This document shows positions 34,353 through 42,557 of a DNA stretch of 64,000 bases, in pieces. How positions within the stretch are numbered: position 1 is the stretch's first letter; every line of letters begins with the position of its first letter. Made by a program: the position numbers and the translations under genes. This stretch comes from an uncultured Clostridium sp. GTDB lineage: Bacteria; Bacillota; Clostridia; Clostridiales; Clostridiaceae. A model generated the notes under the pieces. It was not told the origin of the DNA and did no database searches. It saw only the letters and a program-made list of their open reading frames with translations. The stretch covers positions 20,030-84,029 of the forward strand of contig CALBDU010000030.1 in the NCBI GenBank assembly GCA_937927335.1. The letters are read 5' to 3'.

Positions 34353-36737
34353 TTGACAAATAGAATTTCTGAACTGCCTAGACGTCTTCAACTTTTGAAA
34401 GAAGCATATTTGAATGTTAAGCCAAGCATAACAATAGATCGAGCTTTGGCATATACCGAAATTGCAAAAAAGTATCCAGATCTTCCACGGAACGTGCTCA
34501 GGGCCAAAGGGTTCAGAAGAGCATGTGAAACTGCTCCAATGCTTATACAGGATCATGAGCTTATAGCAGGCCATCCCTGCGGCAAACCTCGTGCTGGGGC
34601 TTTTTCACCTGATACTGCATGGAAATGGGTCAAAGACGAATTGGATGTGATTGATACAAGACCCCAGGATCCTTATTTTATAAGTGAAGAAGATAAAAAG
34701 GTTATGAGAGAAGTACTTTTCCCATTTTGGGAAGGTAAATCTCTTGCTGAAGCCTGTGAAACTGAATTGAGAAAAGCAGGAATTTGGGAGTATGCAGCAG
34801 AAGCTGCTATTACAGATTTAACCTATCATGTAACGAGTGGAGGTGGAGATTCCAGTCCTGGCTATGATATTATCTTATTCAAAAAGGGTATTCTTGGAAT
34901 AAAAGCAGAAGCAGAAGAACATCTGGAAAACTTATCTGGTACATATGAAGAAATCAATGAAAAGACTGCCTTCTACCAGGCTTCTATTGAAATTTGCGAA
35001 GGAATCTTAATTTATGCAAAACGTCTTTCAGAGTATGCATATGAACTTTCAAAAAAGGAGAGTGATCCAGCAAGAAAAGCTGAACTGGAAATGATTGCTG
35101 AAGTTAATGCAAGAGTGCCAGCAAACCCTCCTGAAACATTTCAGGAAGCCTTACAGTCAGTGTGGACAATACAATCACTGTTTTTACTTGAAGAAAACCA
35201 ATGCAGCACATCCCTTGGACGTATTGATCAGTACATGCTGCCCCTTTATGTTAATGATATTAAAAATGGCTGTATAACGGAGCAGCAGGCTTTTGAACTG
35301 CTTGGTTGCTTCATGATTAAATGTTCGGAAATTATTTGGTATACTCCTGGTGCTACTGCTAAATATTTTGCTGGATATATGCCTTTTATTAATATGTGTG
35401 TTGGTGGACAGAAACGTGATGGCGGAGATGGCACTAATGAATTGACCTATTTGATCATGGATGTTGTAGAAAAAGTTAAAATGTATCAACCGTCTCTTGC
35501 CTGCCGTATCCATAATCAATCGCCAAGGCGTTATTTTGAAAAAATTGTTGATGTTATAAAGGCTGGCGGTGGTATGCCTGCATGCCATTTTGATGATGCC
35601 CATATAAAAATGATGCTTCGAAAAGGATTTAGCTTTGAAGATGCCAGAGATTATAGCTTGATGGGTTGTGTTGAGCCTCAGAAAAGTGGAAAAGTACACC
35701 AATGGACAGCAGGAGGCTTCACTCAATGGCCCATTACTATTGAGATGGCAATGAACAGAGGTGTTTTAAAATCATATGGCAATAAGCAATGGTTAGATAC
35801 AGGTGATATCGACGAATTTAAAACTTATGAGGATTTTGAAAGTGCTGTAAAGAGACAACTTGATTATTTAATCCACATTAATTGCAGAGGTACTGTAATA
35901 ATAGAAGAAGTATTTAGAGATGTGACCCCTACTCCATATATGTCTATTTTCATGGATGGTTGTATGGAAAATGGTAAAGATGTAATGGCTGGTGGTGCTG
36001 TTATGTATGAAGGCCCAGGTACTATATTTGCTGGACTTGGAACTTATGTTGATAGTATGGCAGCCATAAAGAAATTGGTTTATGAAGATAGAAAGTATAC
36101 CCTTTCTCAGATCAAAGAGGCTATGGATTCCAACTGGGAAGGGTTTGAACAAATTAGAAGAGAATGTTTAAATTCGCCAAAATATGGCAATGATGACGAT
36201 TATGCAGATATGATTGCAAAAGAAATTGTTGATTATACTGAACAAAAGATGAATTCATACAAATCTCTTTATGCCAGACAGATTCATGGTACATTATCTC
36301 AATCATTTAACACTCCACTTGGTGGAATGGTTGGAGCCACTCCTGATGGAAGATCTGCTTATGCACCACTTTCAGATGCAATGAGTCCTTCACAGGGTGC
36401 AGATAAAAAAGGCCCCACAGCCGTAATAAAATCTGTATCCAAGATAAATGTTGAAGCAATGAGCTTGGGTATGGCTCATAACTTCAAGATATGCAAAAAT
36501 TCTCTTGATGGAGCTGAAGGTCGAAATGCTGTTATTACATTATTGAGAACTGCATCAGTAATGGGTAATGGAGAAATGCAGTTTAACTGTGTAGATAATG
36601 AAACATTAATGGATGCTCAGCTGCATCCTGAACATCACAGGGATTTAATTGTTCGTGTTGCAGGATATTGTGCATATTTTGTAGAGCTTTGTAAAGAAGT
36701 TCAAGATGAAATCATCAGCCGTACTGTATTGGAATAA
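34353..36737 (+). CDS. CutC-like glycyl radical enzyme of unknown substrate
   Basis: 794 residues, full length. The thiyl cysteine and acid/base are C439 and E441 in L-M-G-C-V-E-P-Q, and the glycyl radical site is G771 in R-V-A-G-Y-C-A. The C-terminal half reads like choline TMA-lyase (S-M-A-A-I-R/K-K-L-V, G-P-T-A-V/I-I-K-S-V-S-K). However, positions that in CutC contact choline appear changed: the Tyr at Cys+17 is F456, and the usual P-D-Y aspartate reads P-G-Y with G170. The Thr at Cys+13 is kept (T452). So it is a C-C, C-N or C-O lyase or dehydratase of this clade but probably not a choline lyase. TTG start, with GGGGGAG upstream. No activating radical SAM enzyme is adjacent. Confidence 0.9.
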   Translation: MTNRISELPRRLQLLKEAYLNVKPSITIDRALAYTEIAKKYPDLPRNVLRAKGFRRACETAPMLIQDHELIAGHPCGKPRAGAFSPDTAWKWVKDELDVIDTRPQDPYFISEEDKKVMREVLFPFWEGKSLAEACETELRKAGIWEYAAEAAITDLTYHVTSGGGDSSPGYDIILFKKGILGIKAEAEEHLENLSGTYEEINEKTAFYQASIEICEGILIYAKRLSEYAYELSKKESDPARKAELEMIAEVNARVPANPPETFQEALQSVWTIQSLFLLEENQCSTSLGRIDQYMLPLYVNDIKNGCITEQQAFELLGCFMIKCSEIIWYTPGATAKYFAGYMPFINMCVGGQKRDGGDGTNELTYLIMDVVEKVKMYQPSLACRIHNQSPRRYFEKIVDVIKAGGGMPACHFDDAHIKMMLRKGFSFEDARDYSLMGCVEPQKSGKVHQWTAGGFTQWPITIEMAMNRGVLKSYGNKQWLDTGDIDEFKTYEDFESAVKRQLDYLIHINCRGTVIIEEVFRDVTPTPYMSIFMDGCMENGKDVMAGGAVMYEGPGTIFAGLGTYVDSMAAIKKLVYEDRKYTLSQIKEAMDSNWEGFEQIRRECLNSPKYGNDDDYADMIAKEIVDYTEQKMNSYKSLYARQIHGTLSQSFNTPLGGMVGATPDGRSAYAPLSDAMSPSQGADKKGPTAVIKSVSKINVEAMSLGMAHNFKICKNSLDGAEGRNAVITLLRTASVMGNGEMQFNCVDNETLMDAQLHPEHHRDLIVRVAGYCAYFVELCKEVQDEIISRTVLE

Positions 36738-36741
36738 TTTT

Positions 36742-36787
36742 AATCAGAGTATAGGTGTATCCCAATACCCTAATACTCTGATTTTTT
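36742..36787 (+). terminator. Terminator of the glycyl radical enzyme gene
   Basis: A perfect 11-bp stem AATCAGAGTAT/ATACTCTGATT (36742-36752 with 36773-36783) followed by T to 36787, five bases after the stop codon. The enzyme is therefore transcribed alone. Confidence 0.85.
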
Positions 36788-36823
36788 ACTGATTACTTCA
36801 ACCAGACAATTATCATTAACTCA

Positions 36824-38170
36824 TTATTTTATACAATAAGCTAACAATCTAAAAAATTTTCCTACATTCTTAAAAGAAACCATATTGCACAATATTTCAG
36901 TGAGCTTTCCAAACTTTCGATAAAATAAATTGAAAGCCAGAAACGGAACCCACTGTTTTTTAGATTTTGGAAGTCTTTTTATTATATTTTTAAATGTATA
37001 TATTTCTTTATATATCCATAGGTAGCCGTTATATAATTCTTCTTCTGTCATTTTTTCAGGCTTAAATACCACATGGGCAGTATTATAATTTGACAAATTG
37101 TAATCTACTATTCTATTTTTCTCTAATAATGATGAATATAACCTGGTGCCGGGATACGGTGTAAGGATATGGGAGGTTACTGTTTCTACCTTATTTTTAA
37201 CTATCCACTCCGATGTCCTCTTAAATACTGAGGTATCATCTTCATCTAGGCCGAAAACAAAACTTGCATTTATCATTATTCCTCTTCTATGAATTTCATC
37301 TACCAGTTTCTCGTATCTGTTAACACTGTTTTGAACCTTATGAACACTACCTATTGATTTACTATTTATACTTTCAAAACCAATAAACAGACTTTGGCAG
37401 CCAGCCTCCTTCATCTCATCTAATAAATCAGGCATGTCCACTATATTAGAGGTAACAGCTGCATTCCACTTTAGTTTAAGTGGTTTTATTTCATTTAATA
37501 ATTTTTTTGTCCATATGGGATTCCCAATAAAATTATCGTCGATAAACATTATGTGTCTTGTTTTCAATGCTTTTATATCTGTAAGTATATCTTCCACTGG
37601 TCTATTAATATAAGTTTTTATTGCAGCTTTGCAGCTGTTGTAGCAGAAATCACATTGAAAAGGACATCCTCTACTTGTACTTATTATATTTGTATACAAA
37701 TACTTATTATTATCAATAACATTATATTTAGGTGATACTACCTCATTTCCATCGAGGTTTTCCATATCATAATATATATTTTTAAGTGAATTATTACCTT
37801 TATCTTTAAGAATTTTTGTCCAAACTCTCTCAGCCATTCCTACACATATTGCGTCAAAATAATTAGCAGTTCCTTCTGGATCTGCCGTAATATGTATCCC
37901 TCCTGCAATTACAGTAACGTTGCGATTTTGAAACTCCTTTGATATTTCCACAGCTCTATTCATAACATCAACAGTGACAGTTATTGCTACTAAATCCACA
38001 GGTTCATCAAAATCTATGCTTTCAACATTTTCATTTTCAATAATAACTTCATGGTCCTTTGGCGTAAGATTCGCTATTGTGAGTAATGCCAATGAAGGCG
38101 ACATTCTTGTTTTTAACTTTGTATCCATAGGTCTTGGCAGCATTGCAGGCTGAATTAATTTAATTTTCAT
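36824..38170 (-). CDS. B12-binding-domain radical SAM protein
   Basis: 448 residues. The N-terminal Rossmann B12-binding region is about 1-135 (G-G-I-H-I-T-A-D-P). The radical SAM core follows, with the cluster cysteines in R-G-C-P-F-Q-C-D-F-C-Y-N (about 170-181), I-D-D-N-F-I-G-N and G-F-E-S-I-N. The C-terminal region has the P-Y-P-G-T-R-L-Y motif of the BchE/HpnP-like class, which perform methylations or rearrangements on unactivated carbon. It is not a glycyl radical activase: it lacks the C-x3-C-x2-C pattern near the N-terminus. It follows the XRE/DUF2975 genes by 11 bases; its substrate is unknown. Confidence 0.85.
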   Translation of the reverse strand: MKIKLIQPAMLPRPMDTKLKTRMSPSLALLTIANLTPKDHEVIIENENVESIDFDEPVDLVAITVTVDVMNRAVEISKEFQNRNVTVIAGGIHITADPEGTANYFDAICVGMAERVWTKILKDKGNNSLKNIYYDMENLDGNEVVSPKYNVIDNNKYLYTNIISTSRGCPFQCDFCYNSCKAAIKTYINRPVEDILTDIKALKTRHIMFIDDNFIGNPIWTKKLLNEIKPLKLKWNAAVTSNIVDMPDLLDEMKEAGCQSLFIGFESINSKSIGSVHKVQNSVNRYEKLVDEIHRRGIMINASFVFGLDEDDTSVFKRTSEWIVKNKVETVTSHILTPYPGTRLYSSLLEKNRIVDYNLSNYNTAHVVFKPEKMTEEELYNGYLWIYKEIYTFKNIIKRLPKSKKQWVPFLAFNLFYRKFGKLTEILCNMVSFKNVGKFFRLLAYCIK

Positions 38171-38181
38171 ATATTACCTCA

Positions 38182-38397
38182 TTAAACAGACTGATCATTT
38201 CTATATTCTAAAATATCCCCCGGCTGACATTCCAAGGCTTTGCATATTGCTTCTAAAGTTGAAAACCTGATAGCTTTTGCCTTTCCATTTTTCAATATGG
38301 AAAGATTGGCCATGGTTATTCCAACCTTATCAGTAAGTTCAGTTACACTCATCTTCCTTTTAGCCAGCATCACATCAATATTCACTATAATTGCCAT
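38182..38397 (-). CDS. Small XRE-family regulator (YozG-like)
   Basis: 71 residues, almost entirely a Cro/CI helix-turn-helix (V-T-E-L-T-D-K-V-G-I-T-M-A-N-L-S-I-L-K-N-G-K-A, then L-E-A-I-C-K-A-L-E-C-Q-P-G-D-I-L-E). ATG at 38397 has GAGGTG upstream; an in-frame GTG at 38406 overlaps the ribosome site. Paired with the DUF2975 membrane protein, a pairing common in Firmicutes, where the small regulator is often always encoded directly after the membrane protein. Confidence 0.85.
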   Translation of the reverse strand: MAIIVNIDVMLAKRKMSVTELTDKVGITMANLSILKNGKAKAIRFSTLEAICKALECQPGDILEYRNDQSV

Positions 38398-38407
38398 TTT
38401 ACTCACC

Positions 38408-38860
38408 TCATATTGTTAAATCATTTTCTGATTTTAAGTCTATGGCTTCTTTTAAAAGCTTTTGAAGCACAGCTGCAAAAACTGCAATCACAGTTGAGGT
38501 AAAAATAATAATAATTGGAAATGCCACCAGTCCAGGAGCATCATCTGCATCAGCTATTGGAAACAGAAATGGTATCAGTGCTGCATATATTATGCTGATT
38601 GTGATTGCACTGAATTTTATATTCCTTAAAGCATTTACAGATAACTCTGAGAAAGCTTTGTTCCGGTCAATATAACTCAAAAGCTTTAAAGCCTGGTAAA
38701 GAGCAAAGAAAAACGAAATGGCCGATATATATGCACTGATTAGAATAGGATATGATAAATAATTTACAAATCCAGGCAGCCAAAATATACATAATCCGAG
38801 TACCGGAATGCCAATAAGAATAACAGCTATTTTTAAGAACAATGTGGTTCCTTGTTTCAT
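38408..38860 (-). CDS. DUF2975 membrane protein
   Basis: 150 residues with four predicted membrane spans (about 10-30, 40-60, 85-105, 115-135). The arrangement and the C-terminal E-A-I-D-L-K-S-E-N-D-L-T-I match DUF2975, which is typically encoded before a YozG-type XRE regulator. Function is unknown; sensing membrane state and modulating the partner regulator is a plausible but untested idea. The regulator gene begins within about 10 bases of its stop. Confidence 0.8.
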   Translation of the reverse strand: MKQGTTLFLKIAVILIGIPVLGLCIFWLPGFVNYLSYPILISAYISAISFFFALYQALKLLSYIDRNKAFSELSVNALRNIKFSAITISIIYAALIPFLFPIADADDAPGLVAFPIIIIFTSTVIAVFAAVLQKLLKEAIDLKSENDLTI

Positions 38861-38921
38861 GATAAGTACCTCACTTACTAATTCTTTGATGAATCTATAA
38901 TATCAAATTATTTATCGTTTA

Positions 38922-38960
38922 TCAATATATATTTATTACATTTTAATAAATATATATTGA
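38922..38960. promoter_or_regulatory. Long perfect inverted repeat upstream of the DUF2975 gene
   Basis: 17-bp arms (38922-38938 and 38944-38960) with a 5-base loop, 62 bases before the ATG at 38860. The arms are almost pure A+T and not followed by a T-run, so it is more likely an operator or cruciform-prone site than a terminator. The XRE protein encoded in this operon is the obvious candidate binder. Confidence 0.5.
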
Positions 38961-39136
38961 AATAGCCATTTTCAAATAGTTAGCAAGGTTAGCAAAACGA
39001 GCAAATAGTATACTATTTCAATTGAACAATATAATCCTTCCCCATTTTTCAATATCAATTAAATATGCTAAAATAGTACTAACTAGACAGATTCATTGTC
39101 AATCTATCTAAATAAAATATACTGGAGGACTTCGCT

Positions 39137-39529
39137 ATGAAAGAAGTATATGAATTTTTAAAGGATTGCAAAACTTACTATCTCGCTACTGTAGATGGAA
39201 ATCAGCCCAGGGTTCGCCCTTTTGGAACTGTAGATATCTATAACAACAAACTATATATTCAGACAGGCAAATCAAAAAATGTTGCTGAACAAATTTCTCA
39301 TAATTCTAAAATTGAGATATGTGCATTTAATGGCAATCAGTGGATTCGAGTTCAGGCTATTGCCGTTGAAGATAACGATATTAATGCCCAGGCACATATG
39401 CTTGATGCATATCCAAGCTTGAAGAGCATGTATGCTCCGGGAGATGGCAATACTTTGTTATATGAATTAAGAAATGCAACTGCAACAATTTCTTCCTTTA
39501 CGGAACAACCAAGAACAATAAAATTTTAG
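39137..39529 (+). CDS. Pyridoxamine 5'-phosphate oxidase-fold flavoprotein (NimA-like)
   Basis: 130 residues of the FMN-binding split barrel: Y-Y-L-A-T-V-D-G-N-Q-P-R-V-R-P-F-G at 18-34, then L-Y-I-Q-T-G-K-S-K-N-V and E-I-C-A-F-N-G-N-Q-W-I-R. Small members reduce nitro compounds, bind flavin or haem, or remain uncharacterised. GGAGG lies 9 bases before the ATG. Monocistronic: a shared terminator follows. No link to neighbouring genes is evident. Confidence 0.85.
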   Translation: MKEVYEFLKDCKTYYLATVDGNQPRVRPFGTVDIYNNKLYIQTGKSKNVAEQISHNSKIEICAFNGNQWIRVQAIAVEDNDINAQAHMLDAYPSLKSMYAPGDGNTLLYELRNATATISSFTEQPRTIKF

Positions 39530-39543
39530 GTTTTAAAACAATG

Positions 39544-39567
39544 CCCCAACACCACTTGATGTTGGGG
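39544..39567. terminator. Bidirectional terminator between the flavoprotein and thiolase genes
   Basis: A perfect 8-bp stem CCCCAACA/TGTTGGGG (39544-39551 with 39560-39567) between two converging stop codons at 39529 and 39577. Confidence 0.75.
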
Positions 39568-39576
39568 TATTATAAA

Positions 39577-40752
39577 TTACCTCTCAATGATTATTGCTGT
39601 GCCCATACCGCCACCTATACAAAGTGTAGCTAGACCCCTTTTAGCATTACTTTTTTCCATTTCATAAAGAAGTGAGGTCAATATTCTTGCTCCTGAAGCT
39701 CCTACCGGATGTCCCAGAGCTATGGCACCTCCATTGACATTTACAATACTCATGTCAAAATTTAGGTCTTTTCCAACTGCCAGACTTTGTGCTGCAAAAG
39801 CTTCATTAGCTTCAATAAGGTCCATGTCCTCTATGCTCAAATGAGCCTGTTCCAGAGCTTTTTTTGTAGCATAAAATGGTCCGTAGCCCATGATGGCAGG
39901 ATCAAGCCCTATTGAACCATAGGAAACTATTTTTGCCATTGGCTTAATTCCGAGTTCCTTTGCTTTTTCAGCACTCATTAGTACTATTGCAGCAGCTCCG
40001 TCATTTAATCCCGATGAATTCCCTGCAGTCACTGTCCCTTCTTTTTTAAATGCCGGCTTTAATTTAGATAATGTTTCAACACTTGTTCCGAACACAGGAA
40101 ATTCATCTGTATCAAATACTATTTCACCCTTCTTACTTTTTATCACTACAGGCACTATTTCATCTTTGAATTTTCCTGATTTTATCGCTATTTCCGCTTT
40201 CAGCTGAGATGCGGCTGAAAATTCATCCTGCATTTCCCTGGTTATTCCCCATTTTTCAGCAATGTTTTCCGCAGTAATTCCCATATGGTATCCGTTAAAT
40301 GCATCTGTTAGTGCATCATTTACCATTGTATCAACAAAAGTACCATTTCCCATTCTTTGTCCCCATCTTGTCGTTGGTAGAACATATGGTGCTGCAGACA
40401 TATTTTCCATACCCCCTGCAACAATAACATCTGCATCACCTGCTTTAATTATCTGAGCCGCTAAACTAACTGCCCTAAGACCTGATCCACAGACCATATT
40501 TAGTGTAAAACCCGGGATTTCTTCACGAAGTCCCGCTTTTATAATAGCTTGTCTGCTTACATTTTGTCCCAAACCAGCCTGAATTACATTGCCCATTATT
40601 ACTTCATCAACCAGCTCAGGGTTAACTTTTCCCCTTTTTAGCGCTTCCTTTATAACTAAGGCTCCCAAATCTACAGCTGGTACATTCTTGAGATTCCCTC
40701 CAAATTTACCTATGGCTGTTCTTGCAGACCCCACAATTACTATTTCCCTCAT
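39577..40752 (-). CDS. Acetyl-CoA acetyltransferase (thiolase)
   Basis: 391 residues, biosynthetic/degradative thiolase II type. Catalytic residues are C88 (N-M-V-C-G-S-G), H348 ([10 protein letters not shown]) and C378 (T-L-C-I-G-G-G-M-G). It interconverts two acetyl-CoA with acetoacetyl-CoA. Last gene of a unit with an AtuA protein and its small partner (spacing 19 bases), beside degradative HMG-CoA reductase. In that setting it would run in the thiolytic direction, turning an acetoacetyl-CoA end product into acetyl-CoA. Confidence 0.93.
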   Translation of the reverse strand: MREIVIVGSARTAIGKFGGNLKNVPAVDLGALVIKEALKRGKVNPELVDEVIMGNVIQAGLGQNVSRQAIIKAGLREEIPGFTLNMVCGSGLRAVSLAAQIIKAGDADVIVAGGMENMSAAPYVLPTTRWGQRMGNGTFVDTMVNDALTDAFNGYHMGITAENIAEKWGITREMQDEFSAASQLKAEIAIKSGKFKDEIVPVVIKSKKGEIVFDTDEFPVFGTSVETLSKLKPAFKKEGTVTAGNSSGLNDGAAAIVLMSAEKAKELGIKPMAKIVSYGSIGLDPAIMGYGPFYATKKALEQAHLSIEDMDLIEANEAFAAQSLAVGKDLNFDMSIVNVNGGAIALGHPVGASGARILTSLLYEMEKSNAKRGLATLCIGGGMGTAIIIER

Positions 40753-40771
40753 AAATACCTCCTGTGTATAT

Positions 40772-41071
40772 TTATATATCCATGTCTAATAAAACTGAAC
40801 TTAAAGTTTTTCCATGCATGTCTATTGATAATGTCCTGGTAACTCCACCACCTAATGCATCGTACATCACAAAATTAAGAGCACCAATTGTAGGTAATTC
40901 ATATCTGATTACTTCTCCATTAACTATACCCTCGAACCAGTGTTTAACGGTTTCAGCAGTAACCTTCTCTTTTATTAATTTGTAATCCTTAGCATTGTAA
41001 ACTATTAGTGATATATTAGATGTATTACCCTTGTCGCCAGATCTTGAGTGTGCTATATTTCTTAGTTTCAT
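40772..41071 (-). CDS. AtuA-associated small ferredoxin-fold protein (first copy)
   Basis: 99 residues. It carries the conserved opening [16 protein letters not shown] and the closing [11 protein letters not shown] of the domain that in Pseudomonas AtuA is fused to the C-terminus of the DUF1446 part. Here it is a separate gene, its ribosome site overlapping the end of the AtuA gene. It presumably forms a complex with that protein. The biochemical role is unknown. A close paralogue is at 45870-46190. Confidence 0.85.
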   Translation of the reverse strand: MKLRNIAHSRSGDKGNTSNISLIVYNAKDYKLIKEKVTAETVKHWFEGIVNGEVIRYELPTIGALNFVMYDALGGGVTRTLSIDMHGKTLSSVLLDMDI

Positions 41072-41073
41072 TT

Positions 41074-42429
41074 TTAAACCTCCTCATAAATCACCTTTAT
41101 GTTTATATCGTCACTAGATACAAATATTGATGCAATGGAGATAATCTCTTTAATATATTTTCTTGCTCCTCCACCACCTGCCGGACCATTAGTATAAAGC
41201 GCCTCCACTTCATTTCCTATTATTTCTGCAAACTCTTTGTTCGATGTTCTTGCAGCAATTCTAACCCTTACTTCATTATAGTTATTTTTATATCCGCCTA
41301 ATTTTTCACTCAAGGAATTCTTGTATAGTGAATTTACTCCAATAAAATCAATTCTCAATTCTTCCACTTTTATATTCAAATATTCCAATCTTTTTTTAAT
41401 AATATCACTCGCCAATTTAGCTCTTTCATAGGCACCTGATCCTCCATAGCTTATTTCACCTTCTCCAATATAGCAATCCTTATAACCAACACTAACTTTA
41501 AATAAACCAGTTTCTTTTCTTCCATGTGCTTTCTTTATTAAAACTTTATTTACTCCAATCTTTTCAATAGTTAACTCTGAAAAATCAGCTATAACATCTG
41601 GTGTAAAATAACTTGATGGATCATGAATTTCATATAATACTTGTTCTTTACAAGTTTGTTCATTAACAATTCCTCCGGATTGCTCAAGTTTTGTTATAAC
41701 TATTTCACCATTTTCAGTTACCTCTGCTATAGGGAACCCCAAATTCCATATATCTGGTACATCTTTATATCCTGGGTCTGCGAAGTAACCTCCAGTTACT
41801 TGCCCAGCACATTCCAGGAGATGACCAGCTAAAGTTCCTTTTCCTAATAATTCATAGTTATCTTTATTCCAATTAAACTCGAACATTAATGGAGCTAAAG
41901 TTAAAGCAGGGTCAGCTATCCTGCCAGTTATTATTATATCAGCTCCATTTCTTAGTGCTTCAATTATCCCCCAAGTCCCAATATACGCATTAGCAGAAAT
42001 TATTTTTGATCTAATAGATTCTAATTTTTCACCTGTTTCTTGTATTTCATGGTCCATATATTTACTTATATTTGAAAATATGTCATCACCCAACACCGCT
42101 GCTATTTTTAGTCCCTCTATTCCCAGTTCTAATGCAATTTTCTTAACAACCTTAGCTGCAGATAAAGGATTGGCCGCACCCATATTGGTTATTATTTTAA
42201 TGCTACTCTTAAAGCATAGTGGCAATGCTCTCTTAATACGATGTTCAAGAAACTCATTATATCCTTTTTCCTTGTTATTTAATTTTTGTAGTTGACCCAT
42301 TGCTATTGTTCTTTCAGCTAAACATTCAAAAATTATATAATTAATATTTCCTTTTTCTATCAGTTCTAAAGCAGGTTCTATTCTATCACCTGCAAATCCT
42401 GCACCTGCTCCAATTCGTATCTTTTTCAG
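41074..42429 (-). CDS. AtuA family (DUF1446) protein with CTG start (first copy)
   Basis: 451 residues. The first ATG in frame (42300) would delete the conserved N-terminus. Upstream in the same open frame the family signature I-R-I-G-A-G-A-G-F-A-G-D-R-I-E and F-E-C-L-A-E-R-T is encoded. The only good initiation context is CTG at 42429, 8 bases after GGAGG, with no ATG, GTG or TTG near. Later motifs: I-I-T-N-M-G-A-A-N-P, D-I-I-I-T-G-R-I-A-D-P-A-L, H-L-L-E-C-A-G-Q-V-T-G-G-Y-F-A-D-P. AtuA is required for acyclic terpene use in Pseudomonas, but its reaction is not established. Followed by its small partner and thiolase. Confidence 0.85.
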   Translation of the reverse strand: MKKIRIGAGAGFAGDRIEPALELIEKGNINYIIFECLAERTIAMGQLQKLNNKEKGYNEFLEHRIKRALPLCFKSSIKIITNMGAANPLSAAKVVKKIALELGIEGLKIAAVLGDDIFSNISKYMDHEIQETGEKLESIRSKIISANAYIGTWGIIEALRNGADIIITGRIADPALTLAPLMFEFNWNKDNYELLGKGTLAGHLLECAGQVTGGYFADPGYKDVPDIWNLGFPIAEVTENGEIVITKLEQSGGIVNEQTCKEQVLYEIHDPSSYFTPDVIADFSELTIEKIGVNKVLIKKAHGRKETGLFKVSVGYKDCYIGEGEISYGGSGAYERAKLASDIIKKRLEYLNIKVEELRIDFIGVNSLYKNSLSEKLGGYKNNYNEVRVRIAARTSNKEFAEIIGNEVEALYTNGPAGGGGARKYIKEIISIASIFVSSDDINIKVIYEEV

Positions 42430-42447
42430 ATTAATAACCTCCTTATA

Positions 42448-42466
42448 TTATGATCTCATATCATAA
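42448..42466. promoter_or_regulatory. Inverted repeat before the CTG-started AtuA gene
   Basis: TTATGAT-N5-ATCATAA (42448-42466), 20 bases upstream of the CTG codon. It could be an operator or could influence translation of the unusual start; it is AT-rich and may be chance. Confidence 0.3.
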
Positions 42467-42497
42467 AAAGCATCAGTATAATATTGATTCACCTTAT

Positions 42498-42533
42498 TAA
42501 AAAGGTTACTGATAGTTTAATATCAGCAACCTT
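42498..42533 (-). terminator. Terminator after the TctA-like transporter gene
   Basis: A 13-bp stem with one mismatch (42502-42514 with 42521-42533), 6-base loop, and a T-run on the minus strand. It splits the cluster into a promoter-proximal part (AtuA-2 to TctA) and a distal part (AtuA-1 to thiolase). Confidence 0.75.
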
Positions 42534-42557
42534 ATATAAATAAGAAAACTTTATATT

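Noticed and set aside
35184..35726. 180-codon open frame antisense to the glycyl radical enzyme gene
   Set aside because: It is a shadow of a strongly coding sense frame, has no ribosome site and its peptide resembles no protein.
36824..38170. Activating enzyme of the neighbouring glycyl radical enzyme
   Set aside because: It has an N-terminal B12-binding domain and a C-P-F-Q-C-D-F-C cluster in mid-protein, and is transcribed in the opposite direction; glycyl radical activases are shorter with a C-x3-C-x2-C near the N-terminus.
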